The notes: generated from the letters alone by a model not told the origin. A stretch of 21,582 bases of DNA from JBHJHK01 sp050330975 (GCA_050330975.1 JBHJHK010000301.1:1-21582), one strand, 5' to 3'; shown: positions 1-9,698, numbered from the stretch's first letter. A program made the numbers and translations.

Positions 1-82
1 CCCTGCGCTCCCCCCGCCACCCCTCCCCCCAGACCTCCCATAACTCCCCCATACGCCCCAGACAACCCCCCCCCAGCCGCCC

Positions 83-1150
83 CTGCGCACTGGTCTCACC
101 ACCGGCACCTGTGCCACGGCGGCCAGCCTTGGGGCAGCCCGGCGGCTGTTGAGCCCCGACGCCCCCGAGCGACTGATGGTCAACTTGCCCCGGGGCCAGC
201 GGGTACCCCTCAGCTTGGCCTTTTGCCGGCTTTTGGCGGGGGGCGGCGCCGAGGCCGGGGTGGTCAAAGATGCCGGCGACGACCCCGACGTCACCCACGG
301 GGCACTGGTGTTCGCCCGCGTCGAGCTTTTGCCCGGGCCCGGGGTGACCTTTTGCGCCGGCCCCGGGGTGGGGGTGGTGACCCGGGAAGGCCTCCCCTTG
401 GCCGTGGGGGAGCCCGCCATCAACCCGGTGCCTCGGCAGATGATGACCCAACACCTCCAGGACTTGGCCATCGCCACCGGCTACGGGGGGGGATTTCGGG
501 TGACCATCGGCGTCGAAGACGGCGAGCGGCTGGCCAAAGACACCCTCAACGCCCGCCTGGGGATCGTCGGTGGACTGTCCATCTTGGGCACTACGGGCAT
601 CGTCAGACCCTACTCCAGCGCCGCCTTTGTCGCCTCCATTCACCGGGCGGTGGACGTGGCCCGGGCCAATGGCCACACCCACCTGGGGGCCGCCACCGGC
701 GCCACCAGCGAGGGCTTTTTGCTGGGCCAGTTGGGGCTGGCGGAGGTGGCGCTGATCGAAATGGGCGATTTGGCCGGCGCGCTGCTCAAATATCTGCGCC
801 AACACCCCGTGGAGCGCCTGAGCCTGGCGGGGGGCTTTGCCAAACTCACCAAGCTGGCCATGGGTCACCTGAACCTCCACAGCCAAAAATCCCAGGTGGA
901 CTGCCTGTGGCTCGCCCAACGGGCCCAGGAGCTGGGGGCCGACGCCGCCACAAGTCGAGCCATCGCCCAGGCCCACACCGCCCTCCAGGCCCTAGACCTG
1001 GCCCGGGCCCACCAGGTGCCCCTGGCCCATGGCATCTGTGCCGCCGCCCGCCGCCGGGCCCGCGCCGTGACCCGAGAGGCCATCGCCTTGGAGGTGTGGG
1101 CCGTGGATCGCCAGGGGCGGGTGGTGGGCCATGCCGGCTTTGGGGTTTGA
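83..1150 (+). CDS. cbiD: CbiD, cobalt-precorrin-5B C1-methyltransferase (start unresolved)
   Basis: CbiD methylates C1 of cobalt-precorrin-5B in the anaerobic (early cobalt) route to cobalamin, using S-adenosylmethionine in the cytoplasm. The family's N-terminal signature LRTGLTTGTCATAAS is encoded from 83. The conserved VVTREGLPLAVGEPAINPVPRQ, the GGLSILGTTGIVRP block and the GGFAKLTKLAMGHLNLHS block follow. From 83 the product is about 355 residues, near the usual family size. The start is a problem: the frame is closed by TAA at 41-43, and no ATG, GTG or TTG lies between that stop and the signature. The first conventional start, TTG at 149, would delete the signature. I therefore place the left end at CTG 83, provisionally. 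A run of nine C at 66-74 may hide an indel that joins the gene to a start outside the window. Other corrin genes lie at the far end of the window on the opposite strand. Confidence 0.85.
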   Translation: MRTGLTTGTCATAASLGAARRLLSPDAPERLMVNLPRGQRVPLSLAFCRLLAGGGAEAGVVKDAGDDPDVTHGALVFARVELLPGPGVTFCAGPGVGVVTREGLPLAVGEPAINPVPRQMMTQHLQDLAIATGYGGGFRVTIGVEDGERLAKDTLNARLGIVGGLSILGTTGIVRPYSSAAFVASIHRAVDVARANGHTHLGAATGATSEGFLLGQLGLAEVALIEMGDLAGALLKYLRQHPVERLSLAGGFAKLTKLAMGHLNLHSQKSQVDCLWLAQRAQELGADAATSRAIAQAHTALQALDLARAHQVPLAHGICAAARRRARAVTREAIALEVWAVDRQGRVVGHAGFGV

Positions 1151-1255
1151 GGGTCGGGGGGCGAAATTCCCCCGCCGGTGTAGCCAGCCCCGAGCTCCCT
1201 GGGGATAATGATCCCTGGATAACCCGACGAACCCGCTTCTACAGGGTCATCGCCA

Positions 1256-1801
1256 ATGTCACAGGCGGAGAAGATGAAGGCACTCATCGGTTTAGTCATG
1301 GGTTCTACCTCCGACTGGAACACCATGCAACACGGGGCCCGCACCCTCGAAGAGCTCGAAGTGCCCCACGAGGTGCGGGTGGTGTCGGCCCACCGCACCC
1401 CCGACTTGCTCATGGAATACGGCCAAAACGCCGAGGCCCGGGGGCTGGAGCTCATCATCGCCGGCGCCGGTGGCGCCGCCCACCTGCCGGGCATGCTGGC
1501 GGCCAAGACCTGTTTGCCGGTGCTTGGGGTACCGGTGACCTCCCAGGCCCTCAGCGGCTGGGATTCCCTGTTGTCCATCGTCCAGATGCCCGCCGGGGTG
1601 CCCGTGGGTACCCTGGCCATCGGTCGAGCGGGTGCCGTCAACGCCGCCTTGTTGGCAGCGGCCATCCTGGGGAACAAGTACCCGGCGGTGCGCGAGCGCC
1701 TGAGGGTTTTTCGCCGCGTCCAGACCGAGCGCGTGTTGAGCGTCAACCACCCCGCCGACGTCGACGATGCCACCCAAGTCAACCCCGCGTTGGGGCGTTG
1801 A
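1256..1801 (+). CDS. purE: PurE, N5-carboxyaminoimidazole ribonucleotide mutase
   Basis: PurE (class I) converts N5-CAIR, made by PurK, to CAIR in de novo purine synthesis. The protein has 181 residues against 169 in E. coli. It shows the N-terminal GSTSDW loop at residues 16-21, the catalytic-histidine motif SAHRTP at 44-49, the glycine-rich IAGAGGAAHLPGM stretch and the conserved SGWDSLLSIVQMPAGVPVGT block. ATG 1256 is the first start. ATG 1274 (MKALIGLVMGS) is an alternative closer to the usual family N-terminus, but the purine-rich GGCGGAG before it sits only 3 bases away. The stop overlaps the proposed purK start, so the two genes are probably translationally coupled. The 105 bases between cbiD and purE hold a GGGGG/CCCCC dyad but no recognisable riboswitch. 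Confidence 0.96.
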   Translation: MSQAEKMKALIGLVMGSTSDWNTMQHGARTLEELEVPHEVRVVSAHRTPDLLMEYGQNAEARGLELIIAGAGGAAHLPGMLAAKTCLPVLGVPVTSQALSGWDSLLSIVQMPAGVPVGTLAIGRAGAVNAALLAAAILGNKYPAVRERLRVFRRVQTERVLSVNHPADVDDATQVNPALGR

Positions 1802-2904
1802 GAGTGGTCGTCGGCATCGTCGGCGGCGGCCAGTTGGCCCGGATGATGGCCCTGGCGGGCTATCCCCTGGGGCTTGGCTTTGTGGTCCTAGACCCCAACG
1901 AAGACCCTTGCGCCGCCCAGGTCGCCCCCCACATCCAGGGGGCCTTCGACGATCCCAGCCTCCTGGATGCCCTGGCGGGCCGCGCCGATGTCATCACCTA
2001 CGACCTGGAGCACTGGCCCATCGCAGCCGCCGAGGCCTTGCGCCATCGGGTGCCCGTCTACCCCCCGGTGGAGGCCTTGGCCGTCGCCCAAGACCGCCTG
2101 GCGGAAAAGCGCCTGTTTCGCCACCTGGGGATCCCCACCCCCACCTTTGCCCCGGTGGCCAGTCGCCCCGAGCTCGAGGCGGCAGTGGCAGTGGTGGGGC
2201 TACCGGCGATCCTCAAGACCCGTTTCCACGGCTACGACGGCAAGGGCCAGCGGCGCCTCCACGCCGCGGCCGATATCCCCCTCGCCTGGGAGGCCTTAGG
2301 GGGGGTACCCTTGATCCTAGAGGCCATGGTCCCCTTCGACGGCGAGGTCTCCTGCATCGCCGTGGCGGGGGGCGGCGGTGAGCGGCGGTTCTACCCCGTC
2401 ACGGCCAACCGCCACCGCAATGGCATTCTCCACGCCTCCACCGCCCCCCTGGAGGACCCCGCCCCGGAGGCCGAGGCATTGACCTGGACGGCCCAATTGC
2501 TGGACCACTGGGCCTATGTGGGGGTGTTGACCGTGGAATACTTCGTCTGCAACGGTCGATTGCTGGCCAACGAGGTGGCCCCCCGGGTGCACAATTCCGG
2601 CCACTGGACCCTGGAGGGGGCCGCCACCAGCCAGTTTGAAAACCACCTGCGGGCCATCATGGGCTGGCCATTGGGGTCGACGGCTGGGCTCGGAGGCTGC
2701 GCCATGGTCAATCTCATCGGCCGGGCCCCCCGGGTCGAAGGGCTGTTGGCCATCGACGGCCACCTACACCTCTACGGCAAGGCGCCGCGGCCTCTGCGCA
2801 AGCTGGGCCACCTCACAGCCCTCGCCCGTCCCGGTCAGACCCCCGAGGTGTTGTTGGCCCACCTGGAGCAGCAGCTGGCCCGCGTCGACCTCGAGACCCC
2901 TTAG
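1798..2904 (+). CDS. purK: PurK, N5-carboxyaminoimidazole ribonucleotide synthase
   Basis: PurK is an ATP-grasp enzyme that uses ATP and bicarbonate to carboxylate aminoimidazole ribonucleotide, giving the substrate of PurE. The N-terminal GGGQLARMM (about residues 9-17), the AQDRLAEKRLFRHLGIPTP segment, the ATP-grasp loop KTRFHGYDGKGQ and the terminal EVAPRVHNSGHWT motif are all present. The product is 368 residues from TTG 1798, which overlaps the purE stop as TTGA. GTG 1804 is an equally possible start and would lose two residues. The same frame is open far upstream through purE and cbiD, giving a potential 893-codon ORF, but that part is only the shadow of a GC-rich gene. With purE this makes a complete AIR-to-CAIR module. 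Confidence 0.95.
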   Translation: MRVVVGIVGGGQLARMMALAGYPLGLGFVVLDPNEDPCAAQVAPHIQGAFDDPSLLDALAGRADVITYDLEHWPIAAAEALRHRVPVYPPVEALAVAQDRLAEKRLFRHLGIPTPTFAPVASRPELEAAVAVVGLPAILKTRFHGYDGKGQRRLHAAADIPLAWEALGGVPLILEAMVPFDGEVSCIAVAGGGGERRFYPVTANRHRNGILHASTAPLEDPAPEAEALTWTAQLLDHWAYVGVLTVEYFVCNGRLLANEVAPRVHNSGHWTLEGAATSQFENHLRAIMGWPLGSTAGLGGCAMVNLIGRAPRVEGLLAIDGHLHLYGKAPRPLRKLGHLTALARPGQTPEVLLAHLEQQLARVDLETP

Positions 2905-2928
2905 CAAATGCCCTATTCGCGCTATAGT
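2901..2928 (+). promoter_or_regulatory. Putative sigma70-type promoter of the icd-rsuA transcript
   Basis: TTAGCA at 2901-2906 (4 of 6 against the -35 consensus) and TATAGT at 2923-2928 (5 of 6 against the -10) are separated by 16 bases. They lie just after the purK stop and about 73 bases before the icd start, in a locally AT-richer 97-base gap. The first hexamer overlaps the purK stop codon. This is inferred from sequence similarity alone. Confidence 0.45.
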
Positions 2929-3001
2929 CATAGTTACGCCACCGCTGCAAGAACCCACCAATAAGCTCTTCGCTTTGTGTGTTAACAACGGAGCACCACC
3001 C

Positions 3002-4755
<1,754 letters not shown>

Positions 4756-4774
<19 letters not shown>

Positions 4775-5484
4775 AGCGCGTCGACCAACTCCTCGCGGGG
4801 TTTGGCTACTGCTCCCGCCGCCAAGCCAAGGCTTGGGTCAAGGCGGGGCGGGTCGTCGCGGGTGGCGAGACCATTCAAGATGTCGCCCGGCGGGTGGATC
4901 CCAACCACACCCTGGTGGACGGTGCCCCCGTGCCCTTCCCCAGGGGATTGTTGGTGGCGTTCCACAAGCCTTTGGGCGTGGTGTGTTCCCACAGCTTTGA
5001 TGATGGCCCGCGGATTTACGACCTGTTGCCGAGCCCGTGGCTGGCCCGTAAGCCCCCTCCCGCCACCGTGGGGCGGCTGGACAAAGACACCACGGGCTTG
5101 ATCCTCATCACCGATGTGGGGGCCTTGATTCAGGGCTTCACCGCGCCCAGGCGCAAGGTGGCCAAGGTCTACCAAGTGACCGTCGACCGCCCCCTAGACC
5201 CCCCACTGTCGGCGATCTTTGCCGCCGGCGAACTCCTGCTCCAGGGGGAAAAGACCCCCTGTGCCCCGGCGGATTTGGTCATCACCGGCCTTTGTCAAGG
5301 CCAACTGACCTTGTTTGAAGGCCGCTACCGCCAGGTGCGGCGCATGTTCGCCCACTTCGACTATCGGGTCACCGCCCTCCACCGCAGCCACTTTGGCCCC
5401 TACTCATTGGGGGATTTGGCCCCTGGCCACCACCGGCCCTTGACCATGCCAGACTCATCCTTGGGGATAGCCCCCACGGGATAG
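4756..5484 (+). CDS. rsuA: RsuA-type 16S rRNA pseudouridine synthase
   Basis: RsuA isomerises one uridine of 16S rRNA (U516 in E. coli) during 30S assembly. An N-terminal S4 RNA-binding domain (about residues 6-50, KRVDQLLAGFGYCSRRQA) precedes the catalytic domain. The catalytic loop GRLDKDTTGL puts the essential aspartate at 109. The late motif EGRYRQVRRMF and the ending LHRSHFGPYSLGDLAPGHHRPLT align with RsuA better than with RluB, RluE or RluF. The length, 242 residues, is close to the 231 of E. coli RsuA. The TTG start at 4756 is backed by GAGGAG at 4745-4750, five bases away, and no ATG or GTG lies between it and the S4 domain. It overlaps the end of icd, so the two are probably co-transcribed. 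RluE is the main alternative. Confidence 0.88.
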
Positions 5485-5557
5485 CAACCCCCTTGGTCGG
5501 TGTCACTAATACCCGTGTTATCCATGGCAGATAAGGCAATGGCCGAGGAGGTTTGTG

Positions 5558-6721
5558 GTGGACGAGTTGCAAAACGCGGCCCAGGGTTTGGGGCAAACCG
5601 TGCTGGGGGTATCCCTGGGGCAGTGGCTGTTGATGGCTGTGCTGGGGGTGGGGTTGTTCCTGGCCTCGTGGGGCCTGGCGCGGCTTTTACAGCGCCATTT
5701 CACCCACCGGGCGGCGGAGCAGACCGAGCACTTGGTGGACGACGTGGCGGTGCTGCTGTGTCAAAGGCTCAACCGCTGGCTGTTGGTGGTCATCGCTTTT
5801 TACATCGCCTTGGGTCTGGCGGGGTTCCCCGAACCGGTGGTCACCTACGGTGCCAAAGTGGCGACTCTGGCATTGCTGATTCAGCTGGTGGTTTGGGGCA
5901 ACGCCGGCATCGACTTGGCCAGTCGCCATTACCTGGATCGCAGCCGCCAAAGCGATTCCCAAGCACCTGCCACGGGGGCCGAGGCCACCACCGCCAACGC
6001 CCTGGCCATGATCGCCCGCCTGGTGCTGGTGGTCTTGGTGTTGCTGTTGGCCCTGCAGAATTTGGGGATCGAAGTGGCATCCCTCATCGCCAGCCTCGGG
6101 GTCGGCGGCATCGCCGTGGCGTTGGCCATCCGCAGCATATTGAGCGATCTCTTTGCCTCGTTGACCCTCGCCTTTGACAAGCCCTTTGTGGTGGGGGATT
6201 TTTTGATCGTCGGCGATTCCATGGGCACCGTGGAACACATCGGCTACCGTTCCACCCGGTTGCGAGCCCTGAGTGGCGAGCAATTGGTCTTCCCCAACGG
6301 CGATCTGCTCGCCAGTCGCATCCAAAACTACAGCCCCATGACGGAGCGTCGGGTAGCCTTCACCGCGGGGGTGGTCTATCGGACCCCCAAAGCACAGCTC
6401 CAGCGCATCCCCCAACTCCTCCAGGCCGCGGTGGAAGCCTGTGACGGGGTGCGGTTTGACCGGGCCCACTTCAAGGCCTTTGGGCCCTCGAGTTTGGACT
6501 TTGAGGTGGTGTACTACGTGGAAAGCCCCGACTACAACCGCTATATGGATGTGCAACAGGCCATCAACCTGGCCATCGTCGAGGCCTTTGCCCAGGGAGC
6601 CATCGAATTCGCCTTTCCCAGCCAGTCGGTGTACCTGGAGGCGGTGCCCGAGGTCCTGGCCGTACCGGCCGACGCCGGGGCATCGACGGCCGAAGGACCG
6701 GCGGCTACCCAGGGCCACTGA
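5558..6721 (+). CDS. MscS-family mechanosensitive ion channel
   Basis: A small-conductance mechanosensitive channel of the inner membrane, which releases solutes on hypo-osmotic shock. Hydrophobic segments lie at about residues 20-44, 73-95, 102-120 and 146-168. The pore-lining helix follows at about 171-198, with the glycine/alanine pattern SLIASLGVGGIAVALAIRSIL typical of MscS TM3. The beta domain starts at LAFDKPFVVGDFLIVGD and contains EHIGYRSTRLRALSGEQLVFPNG. The alpha/beta cytoplasmic domain and a short disordered Ala/Thr-rich tail complete it. GTG 5558 was chosen because AGGAGG at 5546-5551 is six bases upstream; GTG 5555 is possible but too close. The last 17 bases overlap the 3' end of dtd on the other strand. 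The subfamily cannot be fixed by eye. Confidence 0.92.
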   Translation: MDELQNAAQGLGQTVLGVSLGQWLLMAVLGVGLFLASWGLARLLQRHFTHRAAEQTEHLVDDVAVLLCQRLNRWLLVVIAFYIALGLAGFPEPVVTYGAKVATLALLIQLVVWGNAGIDLASRHYLDRSRQSDSQAPATGAEATTANALAMIARLVLVVLVLLLALQNLGIEVASLIASLGVGGIAVALAIRSILSDLFASLTLAFDKPFVVGDFLIVGDSMGTVEHIGYRSTRLRALSGEQLVFPNGDLLASRIQNYSPMTERRVAFTAGVVYRTPKAQLQRIPQLLQAAVEACDGVRFDRAHFKAFGPSSLDFEVVYYVESPDYNRYMDVQQAINLAIVEAFAQGAIEFAFPSQSVYLEAVPEVLAVPADAGASTAEGPAATQGH

Positions 6722-7196
6722 GGCGGCCTTGGAGCCGAGGCGGCACCGCCCCGTCCCCGCCGCTCTGGAGCCAAAACGTCACCGGGCCATCATTGACCAG
6801 GTGGACGGCCATGGCGGCGCCAAACTGGCCGGTGGCCACCCGCTGGTGGCGGGTGTGGGCCAAGGCCACCAGGGCGTCGAACAGCCCCTGGGCCCGGTGG
6901 GGGGGGGCGGCTTTGGTAAAGCTGGGCCGCCTTCCTTTGCGGGTGTCGGCCGCCAGGGTGAACTGGGAGACCAACAACAGCCCACCACCCCCCTCGGCGA
7001 GGCTCACATTCATCTTGCCCGCCCTGTCGTCAAAGACCCGGTAGCCGAGGATGCGCTCCAAAAGCCGTTGGCCGCTCGCCTCGTCGTCGTCCCGCTCGAC
7101 GCCGATCAAGGCCAGCAAACCCCGATCGATGGCCCCCACCGTCTGGCCGGCCACCTCGACCCGGGCGGAGGTCACCCGTTGGATGAGGGCGATCAC
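6705..7196 (-). CDS. dtd: D-aminoacyl-tRNA deacylase
   Basis: Dtd removes D-amino acids (and glycine from mischarged tRNA-Ala) after mischarging. The N-terminus MIALIQRVTSARVEV, the SQFTL motif of the active site and the Gly-cisPro segment NDGPVTFWLQS are intact. The protein has 163 residues, while E. coli Dtd has 145. The excess is a Gly/Pro/Arg-rich C-terminal tail after the conserved end, whose last codons run into the 3' end of the convergent MscS gene. ATG 7196 overlaps the stop of the upstream iminopeptidase homologue as ATGA, so the two are translationally coupled. This pairing recurs in gammaproteobacteria as I know them. Confidence 0.94.
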   Translation of the reverse strand: MIALIQRVTSARVEVAGQTVGAIDRGLLALIGVERDDDEASGQRLLERILGYRVFDDRAGKMNVSLAEGGGGLLLVSQFTLAADTRKGRRPSFTKAAPPHRAQGLFDALVALAHTRHQRVATGQFGAAMAVHLVNDGPVTFWLQSGGDGAVPPRLQGRLSGPG

Positions 7197-8143
7197 GCCA
7201 GCCGCTTGGCCATCCGCCGGGTGGCCCGCACGGCGGCATCCACTAGCCCCGGTTCGTCGACGCTGTTGCCGGCACCGGGGACGATGCGCAGCTCGGCCTC
7301 GGGCCAGTGGTGTTGGAGGGCAAAAGCCCCCGCTAGGGGGTGGAGGATGTCGAAACGACCGTGGACGACGATGCCGGGGATGCCCTTGAGGGCCTGGGCC
7401 TCCTCCAGCAGCTGAGCGGGTTCCAAAAAGCCCCCCTGACTCATGTAGTGGAGCCGCAATCGGGCCCGCAACACCGTGGCCCGGCTGTCATTGGGCACCA
7501 AGCTCAGGGGATAGTGGGGATGGTACTGGCTTACGGTGGTTTCCCAGGCATTCCAAGCCCGAGCCAGCCGCAGCCGCTCCAATTCGTCTTCCCCGTCTAA
7601 GCGCTGGGCGTAGGCCTTTGGCAGGTCGTCGCGCTCGGGGAGGGGAATGGGGGCGATGAACTGTTTCCAGGCTTCGGGAAACAGTTGGCTGGCCCCAAAG
7701 CGGTAGAGCCAGTCGACGTCTCGGGGGCGACACAAAAACGCGCTGCGCAGCAACAGCCCCATGACGCGCTCGCTGTGGCGCTGGGCGTAGGCCAACGCCA
7801 AGGTCGCCCCAAAGCCGTCGCCAAACACCAGCCAGTGGCCCAAGCTCAAATGTTGTCGCAATCGCTCCAAATCGGCGATGGTATGCCAGGTAGTGTTGGC
7901 CTCCAGGGCGCCAAATGGGTTAGACTTGCCACTACCGCGTTGATCGAAAAGCACAATGCGGTAGCGTTCGGGATCGAACAACCGGCGATAGAGACCGTGG
8001 GAACCCAAACCCGGTCCGTGGTGGAGACAAACCACCGGCAAGCCCCGGGGGTTGCCGCTTTCCTCGAAATAGAGGCTATGGGGTTCTTCCACGGGCAACT
8101 CATCGACGCGATGGGGTTTAATATCGGGATACAGTCGATACAT
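7193..8143 (-). CDS. pip: Proline iminopeptidase homologue lacking catalytic Ser and His (putative pseudoenzyme)
   Basis: The whole 316-residue sequence aligns with proline iminopeptidases (alpha/beta hydrolase, peptidase family S33), from the N-terminal MYRLYPDIKPHR through FDQRGSGKSNP, LALAYAQRH and the WE substrate-region motif to EAELRIVPGAG. Active enzymes have GGSWGS with the nucleophilic serine. Here the segment reads GDGFGA, with Gly110 (GGC at 7814-7816 on this strand). The general-base AGHS motif reads AGNS, with Asn293 (AAC at 7265-7267). Asp265 in HGRFD is kept. The oxyanion-hole HGGPGGG is altered to HHGPGLG. The frame is otherwise undamaged, so it should be expressed but not hydrolytic by the family mechanism. 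ATG 8143 matches the family start better than TTG 8164, and GAGAGGG lies upstream. The gene is coupled to dtd by a 4-base overlap. Confidence 0.85.
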   Translation of the reverse strand: MYRLYPDIKPHRVDELPVEEPHSLYFEESGNPRGLPVVCLHHGPGLGSHGLYRRLFDPERYRIVLFDQRGSGKSNPFGALEANTTWHTIADLERLRQHLSLGHWLVFGDGFGATLALAYAQRHSERVMGLLLRSAFLCRPRDVDWLYRFGASQLFPEAWKQFIAPIPLPERDDLPKAYAQRLDGEDELERLRLARAWNAWETTVSQYHPHYPLSLVPNDSRATVLRARLRLHYMSQGGFLEPAQLLEEAQALKGIPGIVVHGRFDILHPLAGAFALQHHWPEAELRIVPGAGNSVDEPGLVDAAVRATRRMAKRLA

Positions 8144-8202
8144 GGCGTCTTTGAGCCCTCTCAATTCAACCCACGACTTTGTCCTGTCCTTGGAATCAGC
8201 CC

Positions 8203-8907
8203 GTGAAGCCTAAGGCCGATCCCCCCGCTCCAGGGAGCTCTCGCGAGGAGCGCAACCGCAGGCAGCGCGGGCGCGAGGCGGCGGCGCAACTGTTGGCCGT
8301 ATTGGGGCGAGAACGGGTCAACACCCCATTCCCCCCCACCAGGCCCACCGCGCAACCCCCTCCAAGGCCGCCCGACCCCCTCCAAACGCCTCTCGATCCC
8401 CCTCCAGACAATCTCCCCAAGCCCTTTCGTCGTCGTCCCCCGCCCTGGCGCACCGTCCAACAGACCCTGGGACGGGGGCGCGGTCAGTTGACCCACCTGT
8501 TGGCGCAAGTTGATGAAATCAATCGCCTCAACGCCGTCTTCCACGACCATTTACCCCTCCATTTCCAAGACCACGCCAACCTCATCCCCCATGGTCCCCA
8601 GGGTTGGACGATCTACGTCGATTCCCCCGCCTGGGCGACGCGGATTCGCTATTTACTGCCCAACTTGCGCCGTCAGCTCAAGGCGCGCCTCGGTGTTGAG
8701 GTGCCCCGTCTCCAGGTGCGGGTGCGCCCCGTCACAGGCCCCCCCAAGGGTGCGCCGTTGCGCTATCGGGTGGGTCGACGGGGGATCGCCGCCATCGAGC
8801 AGGCCGCCCAACGCACCCACGATCCCTTGTTGCGGCGGGCCCTCCAGCGCCTGGCGCGCCGTGTGGAAGGTCGCAGCAAAGACGCCATCACCCAAGACGC
8901 CGGTTGA
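8203..8907 (+). CDS. dciA: DciA-type DUF721 protein, putative DnaB helicase loader/regulator
   Basis: The C-terminal two thirds match DUF721/DciA, the ancestral bacterial partner of the replicative helicase DnaB. The match covers the PPWRTVQQTLG entry, a helical segment ending NAVFHDHLPLH, and the characteristic strand and helix WTIYVDSPAWATRIRYLLPNLRRQLKARLG. Before it lie about 85 residues that are first basic (REERNRRQRGRE) and then strongly proline-rich, which is unusual for DciA in my knowledge of the family, where DUF721 is normally near the N-terminus. A short basic tail follows. GTG 8203 (MKPKADPPAP) has GGAA about eight bases upstream. TTG 8179 has no ribosome-binding sequence. The gene diverges from pip with only about 60 bases between them. 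Confidence 0.72.
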   Translation: MKPKADPPAPGSSREERNRRQRGREAAAQLLAVLGRERVNTPFPPTRPTAQPPPRPPDPLQTPLDPPPDNLPKPFRRRPPPWRTVQQTLGRGRGQLTHLLAQVDEINRLNAVFHDHLPLHFQDHANLIPHGPQGWTIYVDSPAWATRIRYLLPNLRRQLKARLGVEVPRLQVRVRPVTGPPKGAPLRYRVGRRGIAAIEQAAQRTHDPLLRRALQRLARRVEGRSKDAITQDAG

Positions 8908-8920
8908 CCCCAAGGGCCAT

Positions 8921-8943
8921 CCGGCGCCGGGGCGCCGCGCCGG
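8921..8943. terminator. GC-rich hairpin between convergent dciA and cytochrome c4 genes
   Basis: CCGGCGC at 8921-8927 pairs with GCGCCGG at 8937-8943 around a nine-base loop. It sits in the 48-base gap between two convergent stops, where a bidirectional terminator would be expected. No T-run follows on either strand, so intrinsic termination is doubtful. Confidence 0.3.
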
Positions 8944-8955
8944 TGACGGATCTCC

Positions 8956-9642
8956 TCAGCGGGCCGTCAGCTGGGGGCGCACCTTGAAATCCACCGCCGT
9001 GGGACGCAGGCCCTGGATGTAGCTCGCCACGGCGCGGATCTGTCGGTCGGACATCTTGGCGGCGATGTTGCGCATCATCCGCCCGGGGTCGTTGGCGCGC
9101 TGCATGGATCTAAAGGCCTTGAGTTGCAGTTCGGTGTAGGTGGCGTGCTGGCCGGCCAGCATGGGGAAGACGGCCCCGGCGTTGCCCATGCCGTTGGGGC
9201 TGTGGCAACCGGTACAGGCGGGGATGCCGGAGCTCAAATCGCCGCCGCGGTACAGGGCTTCCCCCAACTCCACCAGCTCTGGGTCGGCGCCTTTGGTGCG
9301 CTTGGTCTCCTGGCTGGCGAAGTAGGCCGCCAGGTCGGCGATATCTTGGTCGGAGAGTCCAGCGGCTTGGCCGTTCATGATGGCGTTCATGCGCACCATG
9401 TCCGCGCCGTCGGGGTCCTTGCCACCGGCGCGGTAGTTGTGGAGCTGTTTGGCCAAGTATTGGGGGTGCTGGCCGGCCAAAATCGGCCACTCTGGGTTGG
9501 TGGCGGCGTTGCCGTCTAGGCCGTGGCAAGCAGAGCACACCAGGGCCTTTTGTTGCCCGGCGGTGGGGTCCCCCTCGACGCCAAAGGCCGTGGTGACAAC
9601 GAGGCTCAAAGCGGCACACAAAACGCGGAATTGTCTTTGCAT
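8956..9642 (-). CDS. Cytochrome c4-type dihaem cytochrome c
   Basis: A periplasmic, probably membrane-associated dihaem cytochrome that carries electrons to terminal oxidases. The 228-residue precursor starts with an Arg-containing N-terminus and a hydrophobic signal segment (about residues 6-20). Two haem-binding motifs, CSACH at 36-40 and CTGCH at 143-147, lie in homologous halves typical of the c4 family. Each half has the conserved ILAGQHPQYLAKQL / MLAGQHATYTELQL stretch and a methionine-rich segment followed by LSDQDI / MSDRQI, which supplies the axial methionine. ATG 9642 opens just before the signal peptide. The gene diverges from engB, a common neighbour of c4 genes in gammaproteobacteria. 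A putative promoter and a direct repeat lie immediately upstream. Confidence 0.93.
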   Translation of the reverse strand: MQRQFRVLCAALSLVVTTAFGVEGDPTAGQQKALVCSACHGLDGNAATNPEWPILAGQHPQYLAKQLHNYRAGGKDPDGADMVRMNAIMNGQAAGLSDQDIADLAAYFASQETKRTKGADPELVELGEALYRGGDLSSGIPACTGCHSPNGMGNAGAVFPMLAGQHATYTELQLKAFRSMQRANDPGRMMRNIAAKMSDRQIRAVASYIQGLRPTAVDFKVRPQLTAR

Positions 9643-9668
9643 AGTGGTGTGGTTTCCGTGGACTCTGT

Positions 9669-9698
9669 GGTAATGATATTAGTTGGTTGGGTAATGAT
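9669..9698. repeat. Direct repeat GGTAATGAT overlapping the c4 promoter
   Basis: The nonamer GGTAATGAT occurs at 9669-9677 and again at 9690-9698, exactly 21 bases apart, which is two helical turns. The copies flank the proposed promoter spacer and overlap the -10 element and the edge of the -35. The arrangement fits an operator bound by a dimeric regulator on one DNA face, but no regulator is identified. Confidence 0.5.

Noticed and set aside
1151..1255. GGGGG/CCCCC dyad between cbiD and purE as a riboswitch or terminator
   Set aside because: None of the conserved purine or cobalamin riboswitch segments were found and no T-run follows; it is compatible with the background of G and C runs.
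223..1797. Plus-strand open frame continuing upstream of purK through purE and cbiD (893 codons in total)
   Set aside because: Only the part from about 1798 has PurK homology. The rest is low-complexity Arg/Pro/Gly translation in a shifted frame of two well-supported genes.
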